Positions 38,850-47,435 of a DNA stretch of 64,000 nucleotides are shown here, piece after piece. Every line of letters starts with the position of its first letter. Position 1 is the first letter of the stretch. The translations under genes and the position numbers were made by a program. The stretch is taken from assembly GCF_900182955.1 (NCBI RefSeq), contig NZ_FXUL01000016.1, positions 83,201 to 147,200 of the forward strand, in the 5' to 3' direction. The notes under the pieces are model-generated. The model searched no databases. It saw only the letters and a list, made by a program, of their open reading frames with translations, and was not told the origin of the DNA. This DNA comes from Noviherbaspirillum suwonense. Its GTDB lineage: Bacteria; Pseudomonadota; Gammaproteobacteria; Burkholderiales; Burkholderiaceae_D.

Positions 38850-39305
38850 CAAGGCGCCGATGCTGCGTCTGCCGGCGGATGAAACATTGAGGCTTCACTG
38901 CCGTGGGGAGTAGCCGGGTGTTCGGCCCGGCAGCCGACCCGCTTTTTTGCTTCGCCAAAAAAGTGGGGCAAAAAAGGCGACCCCTACGATGGCGGTCCGC
39001 TGCGCGGACTGCACGCGCCGCCAGCACCTGAAACGGGAAGCGTCCGAAACTCGCTTCGCTCAGACAGCGGACGCTTCTTTATCCGTTTCAGGCGCTGGCG
39101 ACGCGTCGCCATCTAACGGGGATTCACTGCAACGGCCACTTCAAAAGCAACGACAACTGCAACTGCAACTGCAACTGTCGCTGCGCGGGCAACTGCAAAA
39201 ACAACCACAACTCCAACTGTCGCTACGCGGAACGTCAACCGCAACGGTCGCTGCGCGGTGCTAAAGACAACCGCAACGGTCGCTGCGCGTGCAACCGCAA
39301 CCGCA
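38850..39305 (-). repeat. Structured repeat element, copy 2 (inverted)
   Basis: Same element in opposite orientation: unit/hexamer region at about 39135-39305, hairpin A at 39021-39098, hairpin B at about 38937-38970, hairpin C near 38917-38935. Its hairpin A outer arms (CCAGCGCCTGAAACGG and CCGTTTCAGGTGCTGG in element orientation) differ from copy 1 but pair with only one mismatch. Confidence 0.8.
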
Positions 39306-39319
39306 CGCTACGGCCCACT

Positions 39320-39421
39320 TCATATTCGGATCCCGCGCCCGCCCCGCCGCGGCCCCCACACTTCATCCGCCACGCGATCGACAAACAACGCTCGCGCCAG
39401 CACGAAATCCCGCAGGCTCAT
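39320..39421 (-). CDS. Short ORF coupled to the tyrosine kinase gene, possibly a truncated gene
   Basis: A 33-residue frame (MSLRDFVLARALFVDRVADE, then a Gly/Arg-rich end) whose ATG overlaps the stop of the preceding Wzc-like gene as ATGA. The first 25 residues have a natural composition, while the end runs into the repeat element. It may be the start of a former downstream gene cut by the repeat. No family is recognised. Confidence 0.35.
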   Translation of the reverse strand: MSLRDFVLARALFVDRVADEVWGPRRGGRGIRI

Positions 39422-41709
39422 GCCCGCGTCTGCTCCAACGCCCCCCGCCTCCCCTGCTCCCCTTCATACTGCACCCTCCAATACCGCCCATACCGATACC
39501 CATACCCGTACTGCCGGTTCCTCAACGGCACCCCGTTAAACAGAAACCCGTTCGCCGCGAGCCCGGCCTGGGTCAGGTGCTTGAGCGACTCCGCCACGTC
39601 CCCCGCCGTCGTCATCCCCGCCCGCGTAAGCAGGTAGATCGCCGACGCATGCATCCCCAGGATCACCGAATCCGACACCGCCAGCACCGGCGCGCTGTCG
39701 ATCAGGATCACATCGTATTGGGCTTCCAGCGAGCTGAGCAGCGAACCCAGCGCCGGCCGCATCAGCAGCTCCGACGAGTCTTCCGGCAGCGCGCCCGTCG
39801 ACAGGAAATCGACGTTGGGCAGCACGCCCCGGTGCAGCACGCTGTCGATGCGCTTGACGCCGGCGATGACGTCGGACAGGCCGAGCTGGCGGCCGACGCC
39901 GAAGTAGCCGTGCAGGTGGCCGTTGCGCAGGTCGCCGTCGATCAGCAGCACGCGCTTGCCGCCCGAGCCGAGCAGCGCAGCGAGGTTGGCGGAGACGAAG
40001 GACTTGCCGGTGCCGGCGGTCGGGCCGGTGATCAGCACCACCTTGCCGGCGAGCCGTGACAGCGTGTACTGCAGCACGGTGCGGAAGCTGCGCAGGCTCT
40101 CGATGGCGACGTCGGTCGGGGCCACGCGCGCCAGCAGCGGCATCTGCATGCTCTTGGGGTCGGCATTGGCCAGCATCTCGGTTTGCGCCTTGCTGTACGG
40201 GATGGCGGCATAGGCCGGCACGCCCAGCATCTGCTCGATCTCGGCCGGGTCGTCGATGGCCTTCTGCAGCGACTTGCGCACCAGCGCGCCGAAGACGCCG
40301 GCCATCAGGCCGGCCAGCAGCGACACGCCGACGATGCGCACGCGGTTGGGCGACACGGGCTTCTCGGGCATCAGCGGCATGTCGACCAGGCGCACGTTGC
40401 TGGTCTTGGCCACCGTGGTCAGGCGCAGCTGGCGCGCGGTGTTGAGCAGCGCGGTATAGAGTTCGGTGTTGACCTTGACGTCGCGCGACAGCCGCACCAG
40501 TTCCTGCTCGACCTGCGGCAGGGTCCGGATATGGCCGGCCAGCTTGCGGATCTCGCCGTTCACCTCGGCCAGCTGCGCATTCACGCCGATCACGAACGGA
40601 TGCTCGGGCATGAAGCGGGTCAGCAGGTCGATGCGCTTCTGCTCCAGCTCTATCTTGCGGGTCTTCAGCGAGGCGGACTGCTGCAGGCCGATCTTGGCTT
40701 CCTCGCCCAGGTCGATGGTGCTGTTCTGGTTCCTGAACTGCGAGTAACGCACTTCCGCAAGCTCCAGCTGCTTCTTCATGTCGGGCAGCTGCTTCTCCAG
40801 GAAGGCCAGCGCGCTGTCCGCTTCCTGGGTCTTGCGCGACGCGTTCTGGCTGATGTAGGCGCGGGCGATCTCGCCCAGCAGGTTGCTGACCTGGACCGGG
40901 TCGCCGCCCTGCAGCGAGGCCCTGATGATGCCCGACTGCTTGCCCTGCTCCGTCACCGACATGTGCTTGAGGATGTCGTCGATCAGCACCTGGCGCGACG
41001 CATGGATCAGGATGAAGCGGGTGCCGGGCTTGGCGCTGATATGGTTGATCAGCAGTTCGAAGCGGCCCGACGGCAGCACGAAGGAAATCGGCTCGCCGAC
41101 ATGCCCGACCGCGGCAAAGCCGCTTTGCGGCTCGTTGATCCGGTACTTGCTGTTGTCTTCCAGCGTCAGGCTGAACTCGCGGTTGAGCAGCTCCTCGGGC
41201 ACGGCCATCACGCCGATGTCGATCTTTTCGCCGCCCCAGGCATAGCCGTGCTGTCGCACCCAGTCCGGCGCGGAAATCAGCTCGCTGTACCGCGACAGCC
41301 ACTTGCCCACCACCGGCAGGTAGTCAGGCTCGCCGCTGATGTCCAGCCCCAGCTTGTCGACCGCGCGCGAGATCACCAGCCGCGACTGGAACAGCTCGAT
41401 CTCGGCGCTTGCGCTGGTCTTCATGCTGAACATCGAGCCGCTCTCGCTGAGGAAGTTCTTCGACTCCTTCGGGCTTTCCTCCTCCACGTGGATCAGCACG
41501 TTCGCCTCATAGACCGGCCGCGCCAGCAGCGCATAGGCGGTGCCCAGCAGCAGCACGACGAAGGCCAGCCCGAACACCAGCCAGCGCTGCTCGTACAGGA
41601 TGCTGAGGTAGCTCGAAAGCTCGGTGTCGTCGCCGGCGTCGCGCTGCGGATTGACGAACTGCTGCACCGGCAACAGGCCGGGGGGCTGATAGCGTACAGA
41701 GTTGGACAT
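39418..41709 (-). CDS. Polysaccharide co-polymerase / tyrosine autokinase (Wzc-type)
   Basis: 763 residues: Wzz-type chain-length domain with membrane helices at about 40-62 and 455-475, a long coiled coil between, and a cytoplasmic BY-kinase domain with Walker A GPTAGTGKS (about 560-568), Walker A' LLIDGDLR and Walker B VILIDSAPV. The C-terminus carries the tyrosine cluster YGYGYRYGRYW that is autophosphorylated. It controls length and export of the exopolysaccharide together with the Wza-like protein encoded 75 bases upstream. Confidence 0.95.
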   Translation of the reverse strand: MSNSVRYQPPGLLPVQQFVNPQRDAGDDTELSSYLSILYEQRWLVFGLAFVVLLLGTAYALLARPVYEANVLIHVEEESPKESKNFLSESGSMFSMKTSASAEIELFQSRLVISRAVDKLGLDISGEPDYLPVVGKWLSRYSELISAPDWVRQHGYAWGGEKIDIGVMAVPEELLNREFSLTLEDNSKYRINEPQSGFAAVGHVGEPISFVLPSGRFELLINHISAKPGTRFILIHASRQVLIDDILKHMSVTEQGKQSGIIRASLQGGDPVQVSNLLGEIARAYISQNASRKTQEADSALAFLEKQLPDMKKQLELAEVRYSQFRNQNSTIDLGEEAKIGLQQSASLKTRKIELEQKRIDLLTRFMPEHPFVIGVNAQLAEVNGEIRKLAGHIRTLPQVEQELVRLSRDVKVNTELYTALLNTARQLRLTTVAKTSNVRLVDMPLMPEKPVSPNRVRIVGVSLLAGLMAGVFGALVRKSLQKAIDDPAEIEQMLGVPAYAAIPYSKAQTEMLANADPKSMQMPLLARVAPTDVAIESLRSFRTVLQYTLSRLAGKVVLITGPTAGTGKSFVSANLAALLGSGGKRVLLIDGDLRNGHLHGYFGVGRQLGLSDVIAGVKRIDSVLHRGVLPNVDFLSTGALPEDSSELLMRPALGSLLSSLEAQYDVILIDSAPVLAVSDSVILGMHASAIYLLTRAGMTTAGDVAESLKHLTQAGLAANGFLFNGVPLRNRQYGYGYRYGRYWRVQYEGEQGRRGALEQTRA

Positions 41710-41783
41710 GGCTGCTCTTCAGGTCTGTGGTCTGACGGGCGCCGGCCTGCGGAACAGGACGGCCGTTTTTTGTTGATCTCTTT

Positions 41784-42914
41784 TCAGCGCACCGGGCTCA
41801 TTGCGCTCACTGCCGACGACAAGGACCCGGGGAATATCTGGCTGATGGTCCGATGCCAGTTGGTCAGCGGGGTCGCCGCCACATATACAAGGTCCTTCGC
41901 GTCCAGTTCGAAGCTTTCCGCCATGGCCAGCGCGCCCTGGGCCTGTGCGTCGAGCCGGTAGACCACCGGCTCGGACGCCGAGCGGCGCACCACGTAGACC
42001 TGGCTGGCATCCCCGGAAAGCGGATTGATGCCGCCCGCCTCGCCCAGCGCTTCATTCAGCGACAGCCGGCCGTTGTGCATGGTCAGCGCGCGCGGCGTCA
42101 CCACTTCGCCGGACACGAACACCTTGCTCTCGTCGCGCGAACGCACCCGCAGCACGTCGCCGTTCCTGAGCATGATGCTGGCCGGGTTGACGCCCTGCTG
42201 CACCATCTGCGGCAGATCGATCAGGTAGGTGCTGCCGCCGCGGCTCAGGCTGATGCGGCTCTGGTCGGCGCTGGGCAGCATGCCGCCGGCGCGGTTGATC
42301 GCTTCCATCAGCGTCATCGCCAGGTCGTTGATCGCATGCACGCCGGGCTGCTTGACTTCCCCGTCGACGTAAATGCGCTTGCTGCGGTAGGACTGCACCC
42401 GCATCGTCACGTTCGGGTCCCTGATGTAGCGGGCAAGGCGCGACGCCAGCAGCTTGCGGGCCTGCTCCTCGGTCAGGCCGGCGACGCCGACCCGGCCGGC
42501 ATAGGGAAACTGGATCTCGCCGTTGTGGTCTACGCTGAAGCCGGCGGCGGGCGTGACGCCGGACGCGGCGTCCGGCGCGCCGGCCGGCAGGCCGATCGCG
42601 GCGCCGTTGAGTTCGGGATGGTCCCAGACCACGATGGAAAGCACGTCGCCGCTTTCAATGGCGTACGGCGCCGGCGGCTCGCTCAAGCGGCTGATGTCGA
42701 GGCTGCTGCGGCTGCTGCGGGCGGCGCGCTGCGCCTCCAGCAACTGCGGGGTGATCTCGCGAAACGCGGTCGCCGGGGCGGCGCTGTCGGCCGCCGCCGC
42801 GGCCGGACCGGCGGGAAAGCCAACGCCCGGCGTGACGGTCCCGCAAGCGCCAAGCGCCGACGCCAGGGCTGCAATTGCACAGGTTTTCCACGCCGGACCG
42901 GAAAAAATGTTCAT
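41784..42914 (-). CDS. Polysaccharide export outer-membrane lipoprotein (Wza-type)
   Basis: 376 residues. The signal peptide ends in the lipobox LGAC, so it is lipid-anchored in the outer membrane. The export domain (YAIESGDVLSIVVWDHPEL) and two SLBB-type domains (KRIYVDGEVKQPGVH and KVFVSGEVVTPRALT) are clear. It forms the outer-membrane channel for the polymer. The ATG at 42914 follows GAGG; the frame opens ten codons earlier. Confidence 0.94.
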   Translation of the reverse strand: MNIFSGPAWKTCAIAALASALGACGTVTPGVGFPAGPAAAAADSAAPATAFREITPQLLEAQRAARSSRSSLDISRLSEPPAPYAIESGDVLSIVVWDHPELNGAAIGLPAGAPDAASGVTPAAGFSVDHNGEIQFPYAGRVGVAGLTEEQARKLLASRLARYIRDPNVTMRVQSYRSKRIYVDGEVKQPGVHAINDLAMTLMEAINRAGGMLPSADQSRISLSRGGSTYLIDLPQMVQQGVNPASIMLRNGDVLRVRSRDESKVFVSGEVVTPRALTMHNGRLSLNEALGEAGGINPLSGDASQVYVVRRSASEPVVYRLDAQAQGALAMAESFELDAKDLVYVAATPLTNWHRTISQIFPGSLSSAVSAMSPVR

Positions 42915-43841
42915 CTCCCCACCTCGAAAAAATTTGTTATTCATTCATTTTCTTAATCTAAGCAGACGGCTTTCCGCGACATTGACGCACGTCAGGAGCC
43001 AGGTGAATCGGACCGATTTGTCGATATTTCCAATAAGAAAATGGTATGGAAATTGCTTTAAAAGAATTTTCAGGCGATCGCGTCTTTATGGATTAATTGC
43101 GGGGATATGCTCCGCCCAACGCAACATCCATTCATTTTTAAAGATGGAGTTGCATTAATGCCAGCCCCGGCTGTAACCCGCAGTACTCTTTCCCGATTGT
43201 AAAAACAGTCTATGTCACGGTTTTATAAGGACTTTTTGAAACCCGCACTATCGAAAGTCACCTGAAAAGTTCCGCGATTCCGTAAAAAAATTAATCTAAT
43301 TTTTTGTCGATTAAAGGTTGCACTCATCGATAATCGCCCTTAATATTCCTCCGTCTTAACAAATAAGTTTCCTCTAGTAAATTTTTAAGCGGCAGCGCCA
43401 TCCCGCTGCATCGAAACTTCTTCCAGAGCGCGAAGCGCCCTGGCCGTTCCGCGCAAGCCGGTCGACCAAACCGGTGAAAAGCGCCCCTTTTCTCAGCCGA
43501 CCGGCATTCCGGGCAACGGGTTCCTACCGCTGCGGGGACTGGCTCGCTCGGCCGTGGCAGAGGGACCGAATACGGCATTTTTTCAACCTCCGACCCGGCC
43601 GACAAGGACTGGAGCGGAACGTCCTTATCGTCCGGCGTCACGCTGCGCACCCTGGTGGCAGACACGTTCGGGCTGGGGCAGGACCGGACAGGCTGCGCGG
43701 CCTTCCGGCACGCATCAGGCAGGACACACCGCGCACCTGGCAGCGGCGCCAGCCGCTGCATTAACAATCCCGATGGTCTGCCACGCCTTGTCCGCAAGGC
43801 GGAGGACCGCTGCATCCTAAAACTTAACGACATAGTCACCC
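42915..43841. other. Intergenic region, 927 bases
   Basis: A long divergent control region between the Wza-like gene and the secreted DUF4832-type gene. The left half (42915-43400) is strikingly AT-rich; the right half is GC-rich but its frames on both strands have no ribosome binding sites or natural composition. A moderate sigma-54-like match lies at 42985-43003 on the minus strand. It may hold a long leader RNA. Confidence 0.55.
42985..43003 (-). promoter_or_regulatory. Possible sigma-54 promoter of the export genes
   Basis: On the minus strand CTGGCTCC-TGAC-GTGCGT keeps GG-N10-GC and the TGGC/TGC cores but deviates at other positions. It lies about 70 bases before the Wza-like start. Weak evidence. 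Confidence 0.3.
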
Positions 43842-45749
43842 ATGAAAATGATTTCCAGATCCGGCATCCGCCCGTCCCACCTCTTCGCTCTGTCCGCAGG
43901 CTGCTGCATGGTATCGATGGCAATGGCGCAGGTCGCCACGCCCACCGTCACCAGCGACGCCGCCAATGTCTACTACAAGGTGCCGTATTCCGGCTCGCCC
44001 AGCTTTGTCCGCGTGTTCATCGACAATGACCATGCCGCATCGACCGGCTACCCCGCCAATGGCGTCGGCTCCGGCTACCTGATCGAGAACGGCAACCTGT
44101 ACCGCTATGCCGGCAGCAACGGCAGCTGGAGCTGGACCTGGATCAAGAAAGTCCCGTATGCAGTCGCAGGCGGCAGCGCCACCATCAGCGTCGCCCGCAG
44201 CGACCTGTCGCCTTCTGCCGTCATCGATTCGGTGGCCCAGGTCGCCTCGCCGACCTACACCGCGTCCAAGGTGACGACCACGCTGTACGTCGCCGGCGCA
44301 GTCACACCGACTCCAACTCCGACTCCGACGCCCACACCGACTCCGACTCCGACACCGACCCCGACACCCACGCCGACGCCAACACCCACCCCGACGCCGA
44401 CCCCGATCCCAACCCCAACTCCAACACCCACGCCGACGCCGGCCCCGACGCCCAGCACCAGCGCAACCACCCCGGTCAGCTACACCGCCGCCAGCGGCGC
44501 CATCGCCAATCCGGAACGCGGCTTCTACAACCAGGTCAACTGCACCGACAGCGTGATGAACCAGTCGCAGCTGACGAACTACCGCACCTCGGCCAACCAG
44601 TCGCTGGTGATGTGCGCATTCCTGATGAGCGAGGCGGTCAATTCGCCGCTGGCGCAATCCAAGCTCGACCTGCTGCAGCGCCAGTTCGACACCGCGCGCG
44701 CCGCCGGCGTCAAGATGGTGCTGCGCTTCGCCTACAACTACAGCGACAACGCGACCGACGCGCCGCTGTCGACGATGATGACGCACATGGACCAGTTGAA
44801 GCCCATCCTGGCCCGCAACAGCGACGTGCTGGCAGTGGTGCAGGCAGGCTTCATCGGCAGCTGGGGCGAGTGGGGCAACAGCCGCAACTACGGCACCGGC
44901 ACCCTGAGCACGCAGCAGTGGAATGACCGCAAGACCATTCTCAACAAGATGCTCGACATGGTCCCGTCCGAGCGCATGGTCCAGCTGCGCACGCCCGACT
45001 TCGCGTACAAGCTGGTCAGCACCACCCCGCTGTCCGCTTCCGAAGCCTTCAACGGCAGCGCCAAGGCGCGGGTCGGCCAGCACAACGACTGCTTCCTGGC
45101 GTCCGGCAACGACTGGGGCACCTACAACAACACGTCGACCGACTATCCGTGGCTGGCCTCGCAGACGACTTACACGGCGATGGGCGGCGAGACCTGCAAC
45201 GTCAGCCAGCCGCGCAGCGACTGCCCGACCGCCGTGGCCGAAATGAGCCGCTTCCACTGGTCGTATATCAATAACGGCTTCCATGCGACGGTGCTCAACA
45301 ACTGGCGCAGCCAGGGCTGCTACGAGACGATCAACCAGAAAATCGGCTACCGTTTCGTCATGAAGGACGGCAGCTTCTCCAACAGCGCCAAGCCGGGCGG
45401 CGGCTTCGCCGTCAACCTGAACCTGGTCAACGAAGGCTATGCGGCCCCGTTCAACAGCCGCCCGGTGCAGCTGGTGCTGCGCAACAACGCCAGCGGCGCG
45501 GTCTACCGCGTCGCCCTGTCGGCCGATCCGCGCAAGTGGCTGCCGGGCCAGGCTATCAACATCAACCAGACCGTGACGCTGCCGTCCGGCATGCAAAGCG
45601 GCAACTACAGCGTGATGCTGGCATTGCCCGATGCGGCTGCCTCGATCAGCAACCGGCCGGAGTACGCGATCCAGCTGGCCAACAGCAACACCTGGGAAGC
45701 CAGCACCGGCTTCAACAAGCTGAACCACACGGCCGCCATCGCGCCGTAA
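43842..45749 (+). CDS. Secreted DUF4832/DUF4874-type protein with N-terminal domain and Thr-Pro linker
   Basis: 635 residues: signal peptide (to about 29, AMAQ), an N-terminal beta-domain (about 30-150; [22 protein letters not shown]), a linker of about 50 residues made of Thr-Pro repeats (44304-44453), then a module homologous to the protein at 26219 ([41 protein letters not shown]). The layout, binding-type domain plus flexible linker plus barrel-like module, is typical of extracellular carbohydrate-active proteins. It is the only plus-strand gene inside the polysaccharide locus, so it may modify or degrade the polymer. Catalysis is unproven. Confidence 0.85.
   Translation: MKMISRSGIRPSHLFALSAGCCMVSMAMAQVATPTVTSDAANVYYKVPYSGSPSFVRVFIDNDHAASTGYPANGVGSGYLIENGNLYRYAGSNGSWSWTWIKKVPYAVAGGSATISVARSDLSPSAVIDSVAQVASPTYTASKVTTTLYVAGAVTPTPTPTPTPTPTPTPTPTPTPTPTPTPTPTPTPIPTPTPTPTPTPAPTPSTSATTPVSYTAASGAIANPERGFYNQVNCTDSVMNQSQLTNYRTSANQSLVMCAFLMSEAVNSPLAQSKLDLLQRQFDTARAAGVKMVLRFAYNYSDNATDAPLSTMMTHMDQLKPILARNSDVLAVVQAGFIGSWGEWGNSRNYGTGTLSTQQWNDRKTILNKMLDMVPSERMVQLRTPDFAYKLVSTTPLSASEAFNGSAKARVGQHNDCFLASGNDWGTYNNTSTDYPWLASQTTYTAMGGETCNVSQPRSDCPTAVAEMSRFHWSYINNGFHATVLNNWRSQGCYETINQKIGYRFVMKDGSFSNSAKPGGGFAVNLNLVNEGYAAPFNSRPVQLVLRNNASGAVYRVALSADPRKWLPGQAININQTVTLPSGMQSGNYSVMLALPDAAASISNRPEYAIQLANSNTWEASTGFNKLNHTAAIAP
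44304..44453 (+). repeat. Thr-Pro coding repeat
   Basis: About 50 codons of alternating Thr and Pro (ACN CCN) with single Ile and Ala interruptions. The six-base periodicity makes copy number prone to slippage without breaking the frame. Confidence 0.9.
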
Positions 45750-45769
45750 GGAAGGACGGCGGGCCGTGC

Positions 45770-47380
45770 TCATGGCTGCGTCAGCAGCCGGAAGCCGGCC
45801 TGTTCGGCGACGCTGCGCGCGGTCCTGTCGTGCGCATGCAGCACCAGCTCCACCGTGGCCGCATTGAAGCGGCCATGCACTTCGGCCAGCACCTGTTCCA
45901 GGAACCGGCGCAGCCCGGTTTCATGGCCTGCGCCCGCATGCCGGTAGATGTCGTACAGCGCAATCGCGCTGTCCGGCTCGACCGGCATTTTTTCATTGCC
46001 GTCCGCCATCTCGCCGCGCCGTCCCACCCACGCGCAGAACACCAGCCGTCCGCCGTCGGTGATGGTGTAGACATCCTGCCGGCTTTCCAGGCGCTTCATC
46101 GCCTCGTACTGGAACTCGTGGTAGGTCTTGCGCCCGCCCGCCTCGTCGTAATGCAGCAGGTCGTCGACCCGGTTCGCCCGCAGCGCCACCGTGCCCGCCG
46201 TTCCGCCGGACCGCGGCACGCCCTGGTAGACGCAGAATTTCTCGCGCATGGCCAGCGGCAGCGTGCCCGACATCGCCAGCCGCGCCGCCTTCCTGGTGCG
46301 CGCCAGCGCCAGCCGGGCCGCGGTGGTGCTGACGCCGACCCGCGCCAGCCAGCCCGACGCGAGTTTCAACATCTGCGCCCGCCGCTGCATCTGCATGGTC
46401 TGCAGCGCGCTGAACGCGGACAGCTCCACCACCTCGTCGGTGTCGGTCGCCAGCAGGCTCTTGTAGCCGCCGCCGGGCGTCAGGTCGAAACAGCCGACGC
46501 CCTCCTCCTCCAGCGCCATGCAAAGCAGGTAAGTGTGCAGCCGGCCCGGCGAATAGTCGGCATACAGCGGCGAATGCGTGATGCCGACCTGCACGCTGTC
46601 GGGGCCGCGCAGGCCGACGTTGACCGACACCACCGCATCGCCGGCCGTCAGCACGCTCACATGCAGCAGGCCGGCGTCGAGCAGCTTCAGGTAGAACGCG
46701 CGCTTGGCGGGGTCGGCGCGGAATGGCGCGCAGTCGTACATCGCCGCCTGGCGGAAATCGTACTGCAGGATGTATTCATCGAGCGCGGCAATCAGCCGCG
46801 CCGGATCGGTGACGGTCTCGAAGCGCACTTCGCCCAGCCGCTTCAGCCGGTTGTAGAGGTTGCGGTTGGTCTTGCCGTTGAAAGACTTGCGGATGCGCTC
46901 GGCGCTGGTGCGCATGTAGGGCCGCGGCTCGGGCGACGAAAGCGTGCAGCGCAGCGGGCTGTCGGGGTCGCGCAGGCCGTCGAGCGGCGTGCCGGGCGCG
47001 AGGTGCTTCAGGTGCAGATGGCGGCGCGGAAAGCTGCGTTGCAGCTGCGCCAGCGCCGCGCGGATGAAGCCGTCGGAGGACTGCGGCAGCGCCAGCCAGA
47101 CCTGGTAGGCCGCCTGCGGCCCGCCAGCCCCCACCAGCGTCTTGCCGCCTGCGTCCAGCGCCAGCGCCAGCAGGCCGGTCATCCTGCCTTCGACGACCGT
47201 CCATAACAGCAGCGGCCGGTAGGACCGGCGGTACAGCCGGTACCAGGCGCCGACATAATCCGGGTGCTGGTAGCCGGTGGCCCACGGGCACTGCGCATGC
47301 AGCGCCCGCCACAGGTCCATGAAGTTCCCGTCGTCCAGCGCCGCGATGACGTCGTCATCGGTCCGCAACATCAGTTCCAT
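45770..47380 (-). CDS. FemAB/BioF2-like acyltransferase of the polysaccharide locus
   Basis: 536 residues. The N-terminal half (to about 330) has the CelD/BioF2-like acetyltransferase fold (RKSFNGKTNRNLYNRLKRLG, then GRLHTYLLCMALEEEGVGCFDLTPGGGYK), usually found in exopolysaccharide clusters. The C-terminal part (about 400-536) resembles a second GNAT-like region (FHEFQYEAM-type start, ending HDRTARSVAEQAGFRLL). It probably acylates a sugar or aminosugar of the polymer. The ATG at 47380 follows AGGGAGA. It ends 20 bases from the convergent secreted-protein gene. Confidence 0.8.
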   Translation of the reverse strand: MELMLRTDDDVIAALDDGNFMDLWRALHAQCPWATGYQHPDYVGAWYRLYRRSYRPLLLWTVVEGRMTGLLALALDAGGKTLVGAGGPQAAYQVWLALPQSSDGFIRAALAQLQRSFPRRHLHLKHLAPGTPLDGLRDPDSPLRCTLSSPEPRPYMRTSAERIRKSFNGKTNRNLYNRLKRLGEVRFETVTDPARLIAALDEYILQYDFRQAAMYDCAPFRADPAKRAFYLKLLDAGLLHVSVLTAGDAVVSVNVGLRGPDSVQVGITHSPLYADYSPGRLHTYLLCMALEEEGVGCFDLTPGGGYKSLLATDTDEVVELSAFSALQTMQMQRRAQMLKLASGWLARVGVSTTAARLALARTRKAARLAMSGTLPLAMREKFCVYQGVPRSGGTAGTVALRANRVDDLLHYDEAGGRKTYHEFQYEAMKRLESRQDVYTITDGGRLVFCAWVGRRGEMADGNEKMPVEPDSAIALYDIYRHAGAGHETGLRRFLEQVLAEVHGRFNAATVELVLHAHDRTARSVAEQAGFRLLTQP

Positions 47381-47435
47381 GCATTCTCTCCCTTGCCTGC
47401 GTTCCCGCGATGCTCGATGCCCCATGTTCCGTGCG

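Larger units (their letters stand above)
38206..39319. other. Non-coding repeat island, 1.1 kb
   Basis: No convincing gene. It is filled by two copies of a structured repeat element lying tail to tail, listed below, making a roughly 1-kb imperfect palindrome centred near 38826 (for example TTCATCCGCC at 38769-38778 mirrors GGCGGATGAA at 38874-38883). Confidence 0.75.

Noticed and set aside
43324..43923. Frames in the right part of the 927-base intergenic region (199 codons minus, 124 codons plus)
   Set aside because: No ribosome binding site, no domain pattern, Ser/Arg/Pro-rich composition typical of random GC-rich DNA, and overlap with the secreted protein start.
44255..44470. Val-Gly repeat protein on the minus strand
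   Set aside because: Antisense of the Thr-Pro linker of the secreted protein gene.
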